A stretch of 61,386 nucleotides of DNA from an uncultured Eubacterium sp. (GTDB lineage: Bacteria > Bacillota > Clostridia > Lachnospirales > Lachnospiraceae). Location: contig CANRTU010000025.1 of NCBI GenBank assembly GCA_947642745.1, positions 1 through 61,386 on the forward strand, given 5' to 3'. Under the pieces are notes generated by a model. It searched no databases. It was not told the DNA's origin and worked only from the letters and a program-made list of their open reading frames with translations. Of the stretch, positions 8,968 through 18,153 are shown in pieces. How positions within the stretch are numbered: the stretch's first letter is position 1; each line of letters begins with the position of its first letter. The position numbers and the translations under genes were made by a program.

Positions 8968-11679
8968 ATGAATTTCGGAAAGGAAGGCACCCGTAAGAGG
9001 TGGAAGGAACTGTCATCCCGCAAAGGAAAAATAGGAAAAAAGTTTGCGACCATTTTTTATGAACTGATGCTGGTCGGGGCATTTGCTGTGGCAATCTGTG
9101 GAGGATGTGCGGGGTATGGAATGTATCAGGGGATTCTGGATTCTTCCCCGGGCATTGAAGAGATTGATGCGTCCCCGACAGGATATCTGTCTACAATTCT
9201 GGATTCCAGGGGGAATACGACGGCAACACTGGTGGCATCCGGTTCAAACCGGATTTATGTTACAATTGACGAGATACCGCTTAATCTGCAGAATGCGTTT
9301 ATCGCAGTTGAAGACGCAAGATTTTATGACCATAACGGCGTTGACCTGAGAGGAATTGTGCGGGCCGGGGTAAAAGGAATCACATCGGGATTTCATTTTT
9401 CGGAGGGTGCAAGCACGATTACCCAGCAGCTGCTGAAAAATAATGTTTTTACGGAATGGACAGCTGAAAAGTCCCAGGCAGACCGGTTTAAACGTAAAAT
9501 TCAGGAACAGTACCTGGCTGTCCAGCTGGAAAAAATTACATCTAAAGAATGGATTTTGGAGAATTATTTAAATACAGTAAATTTAGGACAAAATACGCTG
9601 GGAGTACAGTCTGCTTCCAGACGGTATTTTGGAAAAGATGTTTCAGAGCTGAAATTATCAGAATGTGCCGTAATTGCCGGGATTACTAAAAATCCAAGCG
9701 GATATAATCCGATTACCCATCCGGACAAAAATGCGGAACGGCGCAAAAAAGTACTGGATGACATGCTGGAACAGGAACTGATTACAAAGAGCCAGTATAC
9801 GAAAGCGATGAAGGACAAGGTGTACAGCCGGATACAGGCAGTAAACAGTGCCATAGAGGATGACAAATCCAGTATTAATTCATATTTTGACGATGCGGTT
9901 ACAGCGCAGGTAATAGAAGACCTGATGAATGTGCTTGGATATTCCCAGACCGAAGCGTACAGGGCATTGTATAATGGAGGGCTTACAATTTATTCAACCC
10001 AGGATCCGGATATGCAGGCCATCTGTGATGAAGAAGTAGCTAATATGCAGAATTATCCTTCTGATTCCAAAGTATCTTTTTCTTATACGCTGACCGTACA
10101 GAAAAAAGACGGTACTTACCGTTATTATGACGAGCAGACGATGCTGTCCTGGTTCCAGTCCGCCAACAAAGACTATACGATTAATTACACGACGCAGGAA
10201 GAAGCACTGGCGGCTATCGGGCAGTATAAAAAAGACATATTGCAAAAAGGCGATACCATACCGGAAAACGGCGAAGCCATTACCTATACCGTACAGCCTC
10301 AGGTAGCGCTGACGGTTATTGATCAGAAAACAGGGGAAGTAAAAGCCATTGTAGGCGGCAGGGGTGAGAAAACGGCTAACCGTACTTTAAACCGTGCCAT
10401 GGATTCGGTGCGTCAGCCTGGATCTACGTTTAAAGTACTGGCGGCGTTTGCGCCTGCGCTGGATACCGGGCAGATGACGCTGGCTTCTGTGGAGGATGAT
10501 GCGCCGTATACGTATGCAAATGGTACGCCGCTGCGCAACTATGACCAGAAATACCGGGGGTTTACGACCATACGTGAAGCCATTACCCGCTCTGTTAATG
10601 TAGTGACGGTGAAGACTCTGACAGATATAGGGATTGATACAGGATATGACTATCTGACAAACCACTTTGGATTTACCACATTGTCTGATCAGGACCGCAA
10701 CGAAGCACTGGCGCTTGGCGGAATTACAAAAGGTGTGACGAATCTGGAACTGACCGCTGCCTATGCGGCCATTGCAAACGGCGGAATCTATATCAAACCC
10801 CGTCTGTATACAAAAATTCTGGATCATGATGGAAATGTTCTGATTGATAATGAACCGCAGTCCAGGGAGGCGGTTAAAAAGACAACTGCCTGGCTGCTGA
10901 CAAGTGCGATGCAGGATGTTATGACAAAAGGTACCGGAACTTCGGCAAATTTTGAAGGTATGACGCTTGCGGGAAAAACAGGAACTACAAATAAAAATAA
11001 GGATGCTTTGTTTGCGGGATTTTCTCCATATTACAGCTGTGTGGTATGGGGCGGTTTTGATGATAACACGCCGCAGGACGACGGTACCACATCTTATCCC
11101 AGAATGATCTGGCGGGCTGTGATGAGCCGGATACATGCGGGACTCAAAGATAAAGAATTTAAAATGCCAGCGGGAATTGTTACGGCGGAAGTGTGTCAGA
11201 AATCCGGTCTGCTGGCAGCTGCCGGGGTCTGCGGGTATGATCCGAGAGGAAATATGGAGGAGACAGAATACTTTGCGCAGGATACGGTACCGGAAGAGGA
11301 ATGTGACCATCATGCGCTGGTGCGTGTCTGTGCGGTTTCTGGCAGACAGGCAGGGATTTACTGTCCATCCGGGCTTATTTCCTCCAGTGTCCGGATTATT
11401 GGCGGATCTGCGGATTCTGAAGACGGGCAGTATCTGTATGCGGGAAATTCCGGATATACCTGTAATGTGCATACGGGTCCGTCCACGCAGCAGCCTTCGG
11501 AGGATGACGGTACGGATGAACCGGGGGAACCGGATACACAGACTGACGACCAGCCGGAACAACCGGATCCGGATCAGAATCAGGGAGGCGGCGCAATATC
11601 GGATTTTCCGCCGGAAACAGAAGATCCGGGGGACGGGGAGCCGCCGGAAGGCATGGATCAGCTGGGAGATGGCACATGA
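8968..11679 (+). CDS. Class A penicillin-binding protein (PBP1A-like transglycosylase/transpeptidase)
   Basis: This 903-residue membrane-anchored enzyme polymerises lipid II glycan and cross-links the peptides at the outer face of the membrane. A cytoplasmic Lys/Arg-rich stretch is followed by one transmembrane segment (about residues 30-52). The GT51 domain shows AVEDARFYDHNGVD, with its catalytic Glu at about 115, and GASTITQQLLKN. The transpeptidase domain has RQPGSTFK (Ser about 486, Lys 489), RSVN and KTGTT. The last ~70 residues are a Pro/Asp/Glu/Gly-rich disordered tail. AGGAGG precedes the ATG, and the downstream yigZ-like gene starts 19 bases after the stop. Confidence 0.95.
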   Translation: MNFGKEGTRKRWKELSSRKGKIGKKFATIFYELMLVGAFAVAICGGCAGYGMYQGILDSSPGIEEIDASPTGYLSTILDSRGNTTATLVASGSNRIYVTIDEIPLNLQNAFIAVEDARFYDHNGVDLRGIVRAGVKGITSGFHFSEGASTITQQLLKNNVFTEWTAEKSQADRFKRKIQEQYLAVQLEKITSKEWILENYLNTVNLGQNTLGVQSASRRYFGKDVSELKLSECAVIAGITKNPSGYNPITHPDKNAERRKKVLDDMLEQELITKSQYTKAMKDKVYSRIQAVNSAIEDDKSSINSYFDDAVTAQVIEDLMNVLGYSQTEAYRALYNGGLTIYSTQDPDMQAICDEEVANMQNYPSDSKVSFSYTLTVQKKDGTYRYYDEQTMLSWFQSANKDYTINYTTQEEALAAIGQYKKDILQKGDTIPENGEAITYTVQPQVALTVIDQKTGEVKAIVGGRGEKTANRTLNRAMDSVRQPGSTFKVLAAFAPALDTGQMTLASVEDDAPYTYANGTPLRNYDQKYRGFTTIREAITRSVNVVTVKTLTDIGIDTGYDYLTNHFGFTTLSDQDRNEALALGGITKGVTNLELTAAYAAIANGGIYIKPRLYTKILDHDGNVLIDNEPQSREAVKKTTAWLLTSAMQDVMTKGTGTSANFEGMTLAGKTGTTNKNKDALFAGFSPYYSCVVWGGFDDNTPQDDGTTSYPRMIWRAVMSRIHAGLKDKEFKMPAGIVTAEVCQKSGLLAAAGVCGYDPRGNMEETEYFAQDTVPEEECDHHALVRVCAVSGRQAGIYCPSGLISSSVRIIGGSADSEDGQYLYAGNSGYTCNVHTGPSTQQPSEDDGTDEPGEPDTQTDDQPEQPDPDQNQGGGAISDFPPETEDPGDGEPPEGMDQLGDGT

Positions 11680-11698
11680 TAACAAAGGAGAGTGGCTG

Positions 11699-12355
11699 AT
11701 GCAGGGTTATAAAGTTGTTTATGAAGGCGGCAGTGGAGAGATTGTGGAAAAAAAATCACGGTTTATCGCCACTGTCCAGCCTGTGGAACAGGAAGAAGAG
11801 GCAGTCTTATTTATCAATGGCATGAAGAAAAAGCACTGGGATGCTTCCCATAACTGTTCTGCGTTTACAATAGGCAGAAATCATGAGCTGACCCGCTGTT
11901 CGGATGACGGGGAACCGGCGCAGACAGCGGGTCGTCCGATGCTGGAAGTGCTTTTGCGGGAGGATATCCACAATGTGGCAGTGGTGGTCACCAGGTATTT
12001 TGGCGGCACACTGCTGGGCACCGGAGGGCTGGTACGGGCATATCAGAAGGCTGTGCAGGAAGGACTGTCCGGTTCTGTTGTGATTGATCTGTGTGAGGGA
12101 CGCATGCTGACCATTGATACAGATTATACAGCATTGGGAAAAATACAGTATCTGCTGGCACAGCATAAAATTGCCGTGGCGGATACAGCGTATACAGATA
12201 AGGTAATTATTCATGGAGTAGTTCCGCTCTGCCAGCAGGAGTCTTTTGCCAGAATTCTTACGGAAGGCACCAGCGGAACAGCCGGACTGCACTGGGGAGA
12301 CAGGGTGGAATTTTCCATGATTCAGGAGCAGTTAAAAATTTTTAAAAAAATTTAA
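11699..12355 (+). CDS. YigZ/IMPACT family protein
   Basis: This 218-residue protein matches the YigZ family. An N-terminal IMPACT domain contains KKSRFIATVQPV, AFTIG.. and CSDDGEPAQTAGRPMLEVL, followed by VTRYFGGTLLGTGGLVRAY. A smaller C-terminal domain of ferredoxin-like type (DUF1949-like) follows. The molecular role is not settled for the family; links to translation control have been proposed. The ATG at 11699 is chosen because AAGGAGAG lies upstream and the family begins there; longer in-frame reading upstream is the shadow of the PBP tail. Confidence 0.88.
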   Translation: MQGYKVVYEGGSGEIVEKKSRFIATVQPVEQEEEAVLFINGMKKKHWDASHNCSAFTIGRNHELTRCSDDGEPAQTAGRPMLEVLLREDIHNVAVVVTRYFGGTLLGTGGLVRAYQKAVQEGLSGSVVIDLCEGRMLTIDTDYTALGKIQYLLAQHKIAVADTAYTDKVIIHGVVPLCQQESFARILTEGTSGTAGLHWGDRVEFSMIQEQLKIFKKI

Positions 12356-12363
12356 AAAAACAC

Positions 12364-12392
12364 TTGATTTTTTTCCCGGGTCATTATATAAT
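12364..12392 (+). promoter_or_regulatory. Promoter of tRNA-Gln
   Basis: TTGATT and TATAAT are separated by 17 bases, 45 bases before the tRNA. Confidence 0.7.
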
Positions 12393-12436
12393 ACATCATG
12401 TCGAAAGGCAAGAGAAAAGCCGGCCGGCATAGATAA

Positions 12437-12508
12437 TGGCCCATCGCCAAATGGTAAGGCAACGGACTCTGACTCCGTCATTTCAAGGTTCGAATCCTTG
12501 TGGGCCAG
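12437..12508 (+). tRNA. tRNA-Gln (anticodon CTG)
   Basis: A seven-pair acceptor stem (TGGCCCA/TGGGCCA), a D arm, the anticodon stem ACGGA/TCCGT with loop CTCTGAC, and a T arm with GGTTCGAATCC are all present. The anticodon CTG reads CAG. The 3' CCA is not encoded. Confidence 0.95.
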
Positions 12509-12514
12509 CTTGGA

Positions 12515-12545
12515 AACCTCAGTGAGTTGATTGCTGGGGTTTTTT
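12515..12545 (+). terminator. Terminator after tRNA-Gln
   Basis: AACCTCAG pairs with CTGGGGTT across an 11-base loop and is followed by a T tract. Confidence 0.8.
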
Positions 12546-12660
12546 GTTGATGTGATACTGATTTTAAAGACAAGCCGCTTTCCTTATTGGAAAAAATGTT
12601 ATATAATAGCGTGAAATGTGTTTAAAAAACCAGGAGAACAGGATGAGAGGAATCTGAATT

Positions 12661-14484
12661 ATGGGTAAGAAAAAAGCAAAATGGTATCTGATACCGCTGA
12701 TACTGGTAATGACCGTGGTACCGCTGATTGTGCGGATGTATTTCTTTAATTCGCATCTGTCACAGTTTGACTGGTACCCGGATTCGGGTGAAACACTGGA
12801 TAAGCAGGACTTCTTCTTATATTATAAGGCCGTGGCAGTCATACTGCTTGCCATTGTCATGTGCGCGGTCCTTGCTTACCGGTATACGAAAAAAAAGAGG
12901 GAGTTTAAATGGTGCTATGAACTGGTACCGGTACTTATTTATGCGGTTCTTACGCTGCTGTCTTCCCTTTTTTCCCAGTACAGATACTTTTGTTTTCACG
13001 GTATGGCTGAAATATTTGAATCCGTGTGGGTATTGCTGGGATATTGTGTGATTCTGTTCTATGCATATGAGCTGATCAATACAATTGAAGATGTGGACTG
13101 TGTAATGCGGTGGCTGACAGTGGGACTGGGCGTTATGCTTGTCATAGGCGTGATGCAGGCGTTGGGGCATGATCCGTTTAACATGGAATTTGTAAAAAAG
13201 ATGATTATCAGTCCGAAGTTTTGGGACGAACTGGATAGGTTCAGTATTGTCTTCGAACAGGGCCGTGTCTTTCTGACACTTTATAACCCGAACTATGTGG
13301 CGTCATATTTTGCGCTGATGCTGCCGGTGGAAATTGCCCTGCTGGTAAAAACGAGGAAATGGGTATACCGTATTATATATGTGGTGATGATCGGAGCGTC
13401 TCTGCTCTGTCTGCTGGCTTCTGGAAACCGGAGCGGTATTCTGGCGTTTCTGGGAACGATTGTCCTGGCGGTCATTGTGCTTTTTAAACATATGTTGAAA
13501 GCCTGGAAATTTGTCATTCCGGCGGCGCTGGCAGCTACGGTATTTTTTGCGGTGTTTATTTCCAGAAACGACATGATTATCCAGAAGTTTATTTATCTGT
13601 TTAATTTACCGGATAAGACCGAATATCCGGTATCCAGGATTGATACAGGTGACGAAGAGGTAGTATTTACTTATATGGGCCAGGAGTTTCACATTTCTTA
13701 TGAAATTGATGCGGAAGGGAATATTTACGTATCAATGCTGGATGGTAACAAACAGGCTGTGAATCATACGCTGGATAGCGAGAATCTTATCTATGTGGTC
13801 CAGGACACACGGTTTCCAGATTTTGCCATACAGATTGTGCGTCTGAATGAGGAAATTGCCATTAAAGTAACGGCTGACTACAGGGATTGGTATTTTAAGA
13901 AAGGTGAGGATGGGACATATTATTATTACAATATTTTTGGCAGGTGGGATAAGATTAACAATGCGCCCCACTTTGCGGAAAATTTTATGTCAAAGACATT
14001 TGAAGCCAGAGGAGATATCTGGGCAAAAACCATTCCGATCCTGAAAAACTGTCTGTTGTTTGGTTATGGGGCGGATACGTTTACCATCGCATATCCTCAG
14101 GATGATTATGTGGATAAGGTTTACAGAGGGTCACAGGCTAATATTGACGCCAAGCCACACTGTTTTTATCTGCAGGTAGCTGCCCAGAGCGGTATACCAG
14201 CCCTGATTGCGGTTATGGCGTTATATATCTGGTATCTGGTTACGTGCTTCCGGTTGTATATACATGCCTCATATGAGAACGGACTGGAAATAATTGGCGT
14301 GGGACTGATGCTCGCCACATTCGCCTATCTGATCAGCTCGGTGGCAAACGACTCTACCGTTGCCGTGGCGCCTATACACTGGGCCATGCTGGGAATGGGT
14401 ATCGCAATTAATGAAATTTTGAAAAAACAAAAAGAAAACGGGTCTGCGGAGGTTACAAAAGACGGCAAAAAGCCGAAAAAGTAA
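12661..14484 (+). CDS. O-antigen ligase/polymerase-like membrane protein
   Basis: This 607-residue polytopic protein has about ten to twelve hydrophobic segments. A large non-membrane stretch at roughly residues 315-470 contains beta-rich, acidic sequence. The segment just after it (GDIWAKTIPILKNCLLFGYGADTF) matches the Wzy_C/O-antigen ligase signature region, where a periplasm-side loop binds the lipid-linked glycan. It probably polymerises or transfers a surface polysaccharide. No glycosyltransferases flank it, so the substrate is unknown. The ribosome site is GAGG, ten bases before the ATG. The C terminus is Lys-rich and cytoplasmic. Confidence 0.75.
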   Translation: MGKKKAKWYLIPLILVMTVVPLIVRMYFFNSHLSQFDWYPDSGETLDKQDFFLYYKAVAVILLAIVMCAVLAYRYTKKKREFKWCYELVPVLIYAVLTLLSSLFSQYRYFCFHGMAEIFESVWVLLGYCVILFYAYELINTIEDVDCVMRWLTVGLGVMLVIGVMQALGHDPFNMEFVKKMIISPKFWDELDRFSIVFEQGRVFLTLYNPNYVASYFALMLPVEIALLVKTRKWVYRIIYVVMIGASLLCLLASGNRSGILAFLGTIVLAVIVLFKHMLKAWKFVIPAALAATVFFAVFISRNDMIIQKFIYLFNLPDKTEYPVSRIDTGDEEVVFTYMGQEFHISYEIDAEGNIYVSMLDGNKQAVNHTLDSENLIYVVQDTRFPDFAIQIVRLNEEIAIKVTADYRDWYFKKGEDGTYYYYNIFGRWDKINNAPHFAENFMSKTFEARGDIWAKTIPILKNCLLFGYGADTFTIAYPQDDYVDKVYRGSQANIDAKPHCFYLQVAAQSGIPALIAVMALYIWYLVTCFRLYIHASYENGLEIIGVGLMLATFAYLISSVANDSTVAVAPIHWAMLGMGIAINEILKKQKENGSAEVTKDGKKPKK

Positions 14485-14659
14485 TAAGAGGATACAGGTA
14501 AAGAAACCACGTAATTTGGAAGTATACCGGGGCAATGTACAGACACGTTCCAGACTGCTTTTAAGTTGCGTGGCTGTTTTTGTCAGAAAGAAAATTGATA
14601 AGGATAGAAATAGATAGAACCAGAGAAAGAAACGGATTCAGAAAGGTGCAGATTTCAAT

Positions 14660-15286
14660 ATGGCAGAAAGAGGAAAATTTATTGTATTTGAAGGGATCGA
14701 CGGAAGTGGAAAAAGCACGCAGGTCAGAATTCTTACGGAAAAGTTACGGCAGGAAAGAATAGAATGCTATGCGACCATGGAACCTACTGATTCACCGATA
14801 GGTTCGTTGATTCATCAGATCATGACTGGCAGGGTATCGTCAGATCCGAAAGTAATTGCGGCATTGTTTGTTGCGGACAGACTGGATCATCTGCTCAATG
14901 ATGTCAATGGTATCTGTAAAAAAATTGAGGAAGGCACGACAGTCCTGATGGACCGGTATTGTTTTTCATCTTATGCATATCAGAGTGTGGATGTACCGAT
15001 GGACTGGGTGATCGGGGCAAACAGACTGGGAAGTGATATTTTGCGGCCGGATGTAAACCTGTTTCTGGATGTGGACCCGGAACTGGCGCTGGAACGGATC
15101 AGCAGGAACCGGTTCGACAGAGAACTGTTTGAAGAGAAATCCAGGCTGGTGCGGGTGCGGGAGAAATACATAGAGGCATTTGAACGGATGAAGGGTGAGG
15201 AACGAGTGGTTATACTTAATGGAAGCAAAAGCAGGGAAGAAGTCAGCGCAGATGTGTGGAAAATCGTAAAAGAAGTGACTGGCTGA
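14660..15286 (+). CDS. tmk: Thymidylate kinase (dTMP kinase)
   Basis: This 208-residue P-loop kinase phosphorylates dTMP to dTDP. Residues 7-18 carry the signature FEGIDGSGKSTQ (Walker A), MDRYCFSSYAYQ is the DR(Y/H) substrate motif, and LFLDVDPELALERI precedes an Arg-rich lid (ISRNRFDRE). The start gives the family's usual N terminus, with AGAAAGG upstream. It stands apart from the holB-type neighbours that often accompany tmk in Firmicutes, so it could be a second nucleoside-monophosphate kinase, but all core motifs are present. Confidence 0.85.
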   Translation: MAERGKFIVFEGIDGSGKSTQVRILTEKLRQERIECYATMEPTDSPIGSLIHQIMTGRVSSDPKVIAALFVADRLDHLLNDVNGICKKIEEGTTVLMDRYCFSSYAYQSVDVPMDWVIGANRLGSDILRPDVNLFLDVDPELALERISRNRFDRELFEEKSRLVRVREKYIEAFERMKGEERVVILNGSKSREEVSADVWKIVKEVTG

Positions 15287-15376
15287 AACGTAACTGGCTG
15301 CTGGCAGTTTGTCACAGGGTGTCATATGACGTATTTTTATTTGTTTATATAGAATTCAGGAAGGACAGAGACAGGC

Positions 15377-17947
15377 ATGAATATTCAGAATAAAAAAAGA
15401 GGCCGTACGACACGTTTTCTGATTGGAAGCTTTATACTGCTGCTTCTCGTGAGCCTGGGCGCATTTGGATGTTTTGGGCTGTATATGGTAAAAGTAAGCA
15501 GAAATGCTGTTGACAAAGTAGGAGATTTGTATATGTCCGGTATCAATAATCATATTACCGCTCATTTCCGGACGCTGATTGATCTCAAGCTGGAACAGGC
15601 GGAAGCGGTAGTGCGGGTCGTTCCTGAGGATATGGACGATATTCAGGATCTGTATGATGAACTGGTGTACAGAATCAGTGTCAGAAATTTTAATTATCTG
15701 GCGCTTTATTCTGATGATGGATCCATGCAGATGCTGGATGGGGAACAGATCCGTCTTGCGGATCCCGGATCCTTTTATGAGTCGCTTCTAAAAGGGGAAA
15801 AGAAAGTAGCGGTAGGAAACGACAAGTCCGGCAACCAGATAGTAATGTTTGGCATTGCCGCAGATTATCCTATGAGTAAAGGAAGAACATGTCTGGCACT
15901 GGTAGCGGCTGTTCCGATAGAATATATCAGCACCATGCTGGGAACAGAACAGAGCGATGCGCTTATATACTCCCATATTATCCGGGAGGATGGCAGCTTT
16001 GTAGTCAGCGAGATGAGCGACGAGTACAGTAATTATTTTAGCAGTCTGTATCAACGGTATCCGGATGATGATCCTGCGAAAATAGACCGGTATGTGCGGG
16101 AACTGTCATCTGCCATGGAAAATAAAGAAAATTTTTCTGTCAATCTGGGCTTTAACGGGAGCAGGCAGCAGGTATACTGTACCATGATGCCTTATTCGGA
16201 GTGGCATCTGCTTACGACCATGCCATTTGGCATCTTAAACGAAACGGTGCAGGGTATGAACAGAAAACAGACAATCGCCGGAATTCTGGTATGTATCGTA
16301 ATTCTTTTTGTATTGCTGATTATTTTTTATACGTATTTTAAAATGACCTGCCAGCAGATGCGTGAGCTGGATGAGGCACGGAAAGAAGCGCTGCAGGCCA
16401 CGGAGGCGAAGAGTTCTTTTCTTTCCAATATGAGCCACGATATCCGTACACCGATGAATGCGATTGTGGGGATGACGGCCATTGCCACAGCCCATATTGA
16501 TGACAAAGAGCATGTAAGAAGCTGTCTGAAGAAAATATCATCGTCAGGCAGGCATCTGCTGGGGCTGATTAATGATGTGCTGGATATGTCCAAAATTGAG
16601 AGCGGAAAAATGACCCTGACTGTGGAGAGGGTGTCCTTACGGGAGGTACTGGAAGGAATAGCGGGTATTGTACAGACGCAGGTCAAAGGAAAGGGGCAGA
16701 ACCTGAAGCTTCAGGTGGATAATATTATAGCGGAAGAAGTGTACTGTGACAGTGTGCGTCTGAACCAGGTATTGCTGAATCTGCTTTCAAACGCTGTGAA
16801 ATATACCCAGGAGGGCGGTACCATACAGTTTTCTTTATATCAGGAAGCGCCTGCAGGGGAGCGGGAGCGGAAAACGGTCCGTACCCATATGATTGTTAAG
16901 GATAATGGCCAGGGTATGACGGCGGAGTTTCTGGAGCATATTTTTGATTCGTATGCTAGGGCGGACACCAGGCGGGTGCGCAAAACCGAAGGCGCAGGGC
17001 TTGGAATGGCTATTACCAAATATATTGTGGACGCAATGGAAGGTACGATTACTGTGACCAGTGAACCAGACAAAGGAAGTGAATTCCATGTAACCCTGGA
17101 TCTGGAAATAGCAGAAGAGCGGGATTATGAAATGGTCTTTCCGGACTGGAAGATACTGGTGGTGGACGATGACGAAGAATTATGCCACTCGGCGGCTGAA
17201 GCGCTGGAGTCTATTGGTCTGCGGGCGGACTGGACGTTAAGCGGTACGCAGGCGGTGAATCTGGTAGTAAAACATCATCAGGAAGGAGATGATTATCAGA
17301 TTATTCTGCTGGACTGGAAGCTGCCTGATATTGACGGGCTGTATGTGGCAAAACAGATCCGCCGTAAGATTGGTGATAAAATGCCGATTATTCTCATATC
17401 GGCCTACGACTGGAGTGAATTTGAGGCGGACGCAAAAGCGGCGGGGATCAGCGGATTTATCGCCAAGCCGTTATTTAAATCCACATTATACCATGGAATA
17501 AAGAAATATATGGATGACGGGGAGACACAGAATGAAGCCGCCACGGATACCGGATTGTCGGGGCGCCGGGTACTGGTGGCGGAAGATAATGAGATAAACT
17601 GGGAAATCCTGAAAGAATTGCTTGGAGATGTAGGCCTGGAACTGGATTGGGCTGAAAATGGGAAAATCTGTCTGGAAAAATTTCAGCAATCCGGTCAGGG
17701 ATATTTTGACGCAATACTTATGGATATCCGTATGCCGGTTATGGATGGTTACGAATCTACCAGGGCGATTCGCAGTCTGGGCAGGCCGGATGCGCAGCTG
17801 ATTCCGGTTATCGCAATGACAGCGGACGCTTTTTCGGAGGATATCAGACAGTGTCTGGATAGCGGGATGAATGCACATACGGCCAAACCAATTAACCTGG
17901 ACGAGGTGCTTTCACTGCTGAAAAAATATATCCTGAAGCAGGCGTAA
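15377..17947 (+). CDS. Hybrid sensor histidine kinase with two receiver domains
   Basis: This 856-residue membrane sensor has transmembrane segments at about residues 14-36 and 297-320, which bracket a ~260-residue extracytoplasmic sensing region. The HisKA dimerisation domain carries the phospho-acceptor H354 in SNMSHDIRTPMNA. The HATPase domain shows LLNLLSNAVKYT (N box), DNGQGM and GAGLGMAI. Receiver 1 has the acceptor D646 in LLDWKLPD and receiver 2 has D783 in LMDIRMPVMDGYES. There is no output domain and no adjacent DNA-binding regulator, so the downstream partner is unknown. A terminator follows directly. Confidence 0.92.
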   Translation: MNIQNKKRGRTTRFLIGSFILLLLVSLGAFGCFGLYMVKVSRNAVDKVGDLYMSGINNHITAHFRTLIDLKLEQAEAVVRVVPEDMDDIQDLYDELVYRISVRNFNYLALYSDDGSMQMLDGEQIRLADPGSFYESLLKGEKKVAVGNDKSGNQIVMFGIAADYPMSKGRTCLALVAAVPIEYISTMLGTEQSDALIYSHIIREDGSFVVSEMSDEYSNYFSSLYQRYPDDDPAKIDRYVRELSSAMENKENFSVNLGFNGSRQQVYCTMMPYSEWHLLTTMPFGILNETVQGMNRKQTIAGILVCIVILFVLLIIFYTYFKMTCQQMRELDEARKEALQATEAKSSFLSNMSHDIRTPMNAIVGMTAIATAHIDDKEHVRSCLKKISSSGRHLLGLINDVLDMSKIESGKMTLTVERVSLREVLEGIAGIVQTQVKGKGQNLKLQVDNIIAEEVYCDSVRLNQVLLNLLSNAVKYTQEGGTIQFSLYQEAPAGERERKTVRTHMIVKDNGQGMTAEFLEHIFDSYARADTRRVRKTEGAGLGMAITKYIVDAMEGTITVTSEPDKGSEFHVTLDLEIAEERDYEMVFPDWKILVVDDDEELCHSAAEALESIGLRADWTLSGTQAVNLVVKHHQEGDDYQIILLDWKLPDIDGLYVAKQIRRKIGDKMPIILISAYDWSEFEADAKAAGISGFIAKPLFKSTLYHGIKKYMDDGETQNEAATDTGLSGRRVLVAEDNEINWEILKELLGDVGLELDWAENGKICLEKFQQSGQGYFDAILMDIRMPVMDGYESTRAIRSLGRPDAQLIPVIAMTADAFSEDIRQCLDSGMNAHTAKPINLDEVLSLLKKYILKQA

Positions 17948-17957
17948 AAAATATGTG

Positions 17958-17993
17958 CCGGGAGCCGTGATGATATGCGGCTCCCGGTTGTAT
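17958..17993 (+). terminator. Terminator after the hybrid kinase
   Basis: CCGGGAGCCG pairs with CGGCTCCCGG across a 10-base loop, followed by a T-rich stretch. Confidence 0.85.
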
Positions 17994-18153
17994 TTTGCCG
18001 GGATGGCGCCAATGTGTATCAGCTTTTTACAGTACGGATGAACGATCTGGCCGTTAAGTTAATGGTGTTGAGATTTTATCAGCTTTCCTGTATCTGTTTC
18101 AGGTACTGTTGCGGCTGTCTGCCGGATGTTTTTATTCATAAATGATTCGTATA

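Noticed and set aside
10387..11685. 432-codon minus-strand open frame
   Set aside because: It is the shadow of the PBP transpeptidase domain and tail, with no start signal and Arg/His-rich composition.
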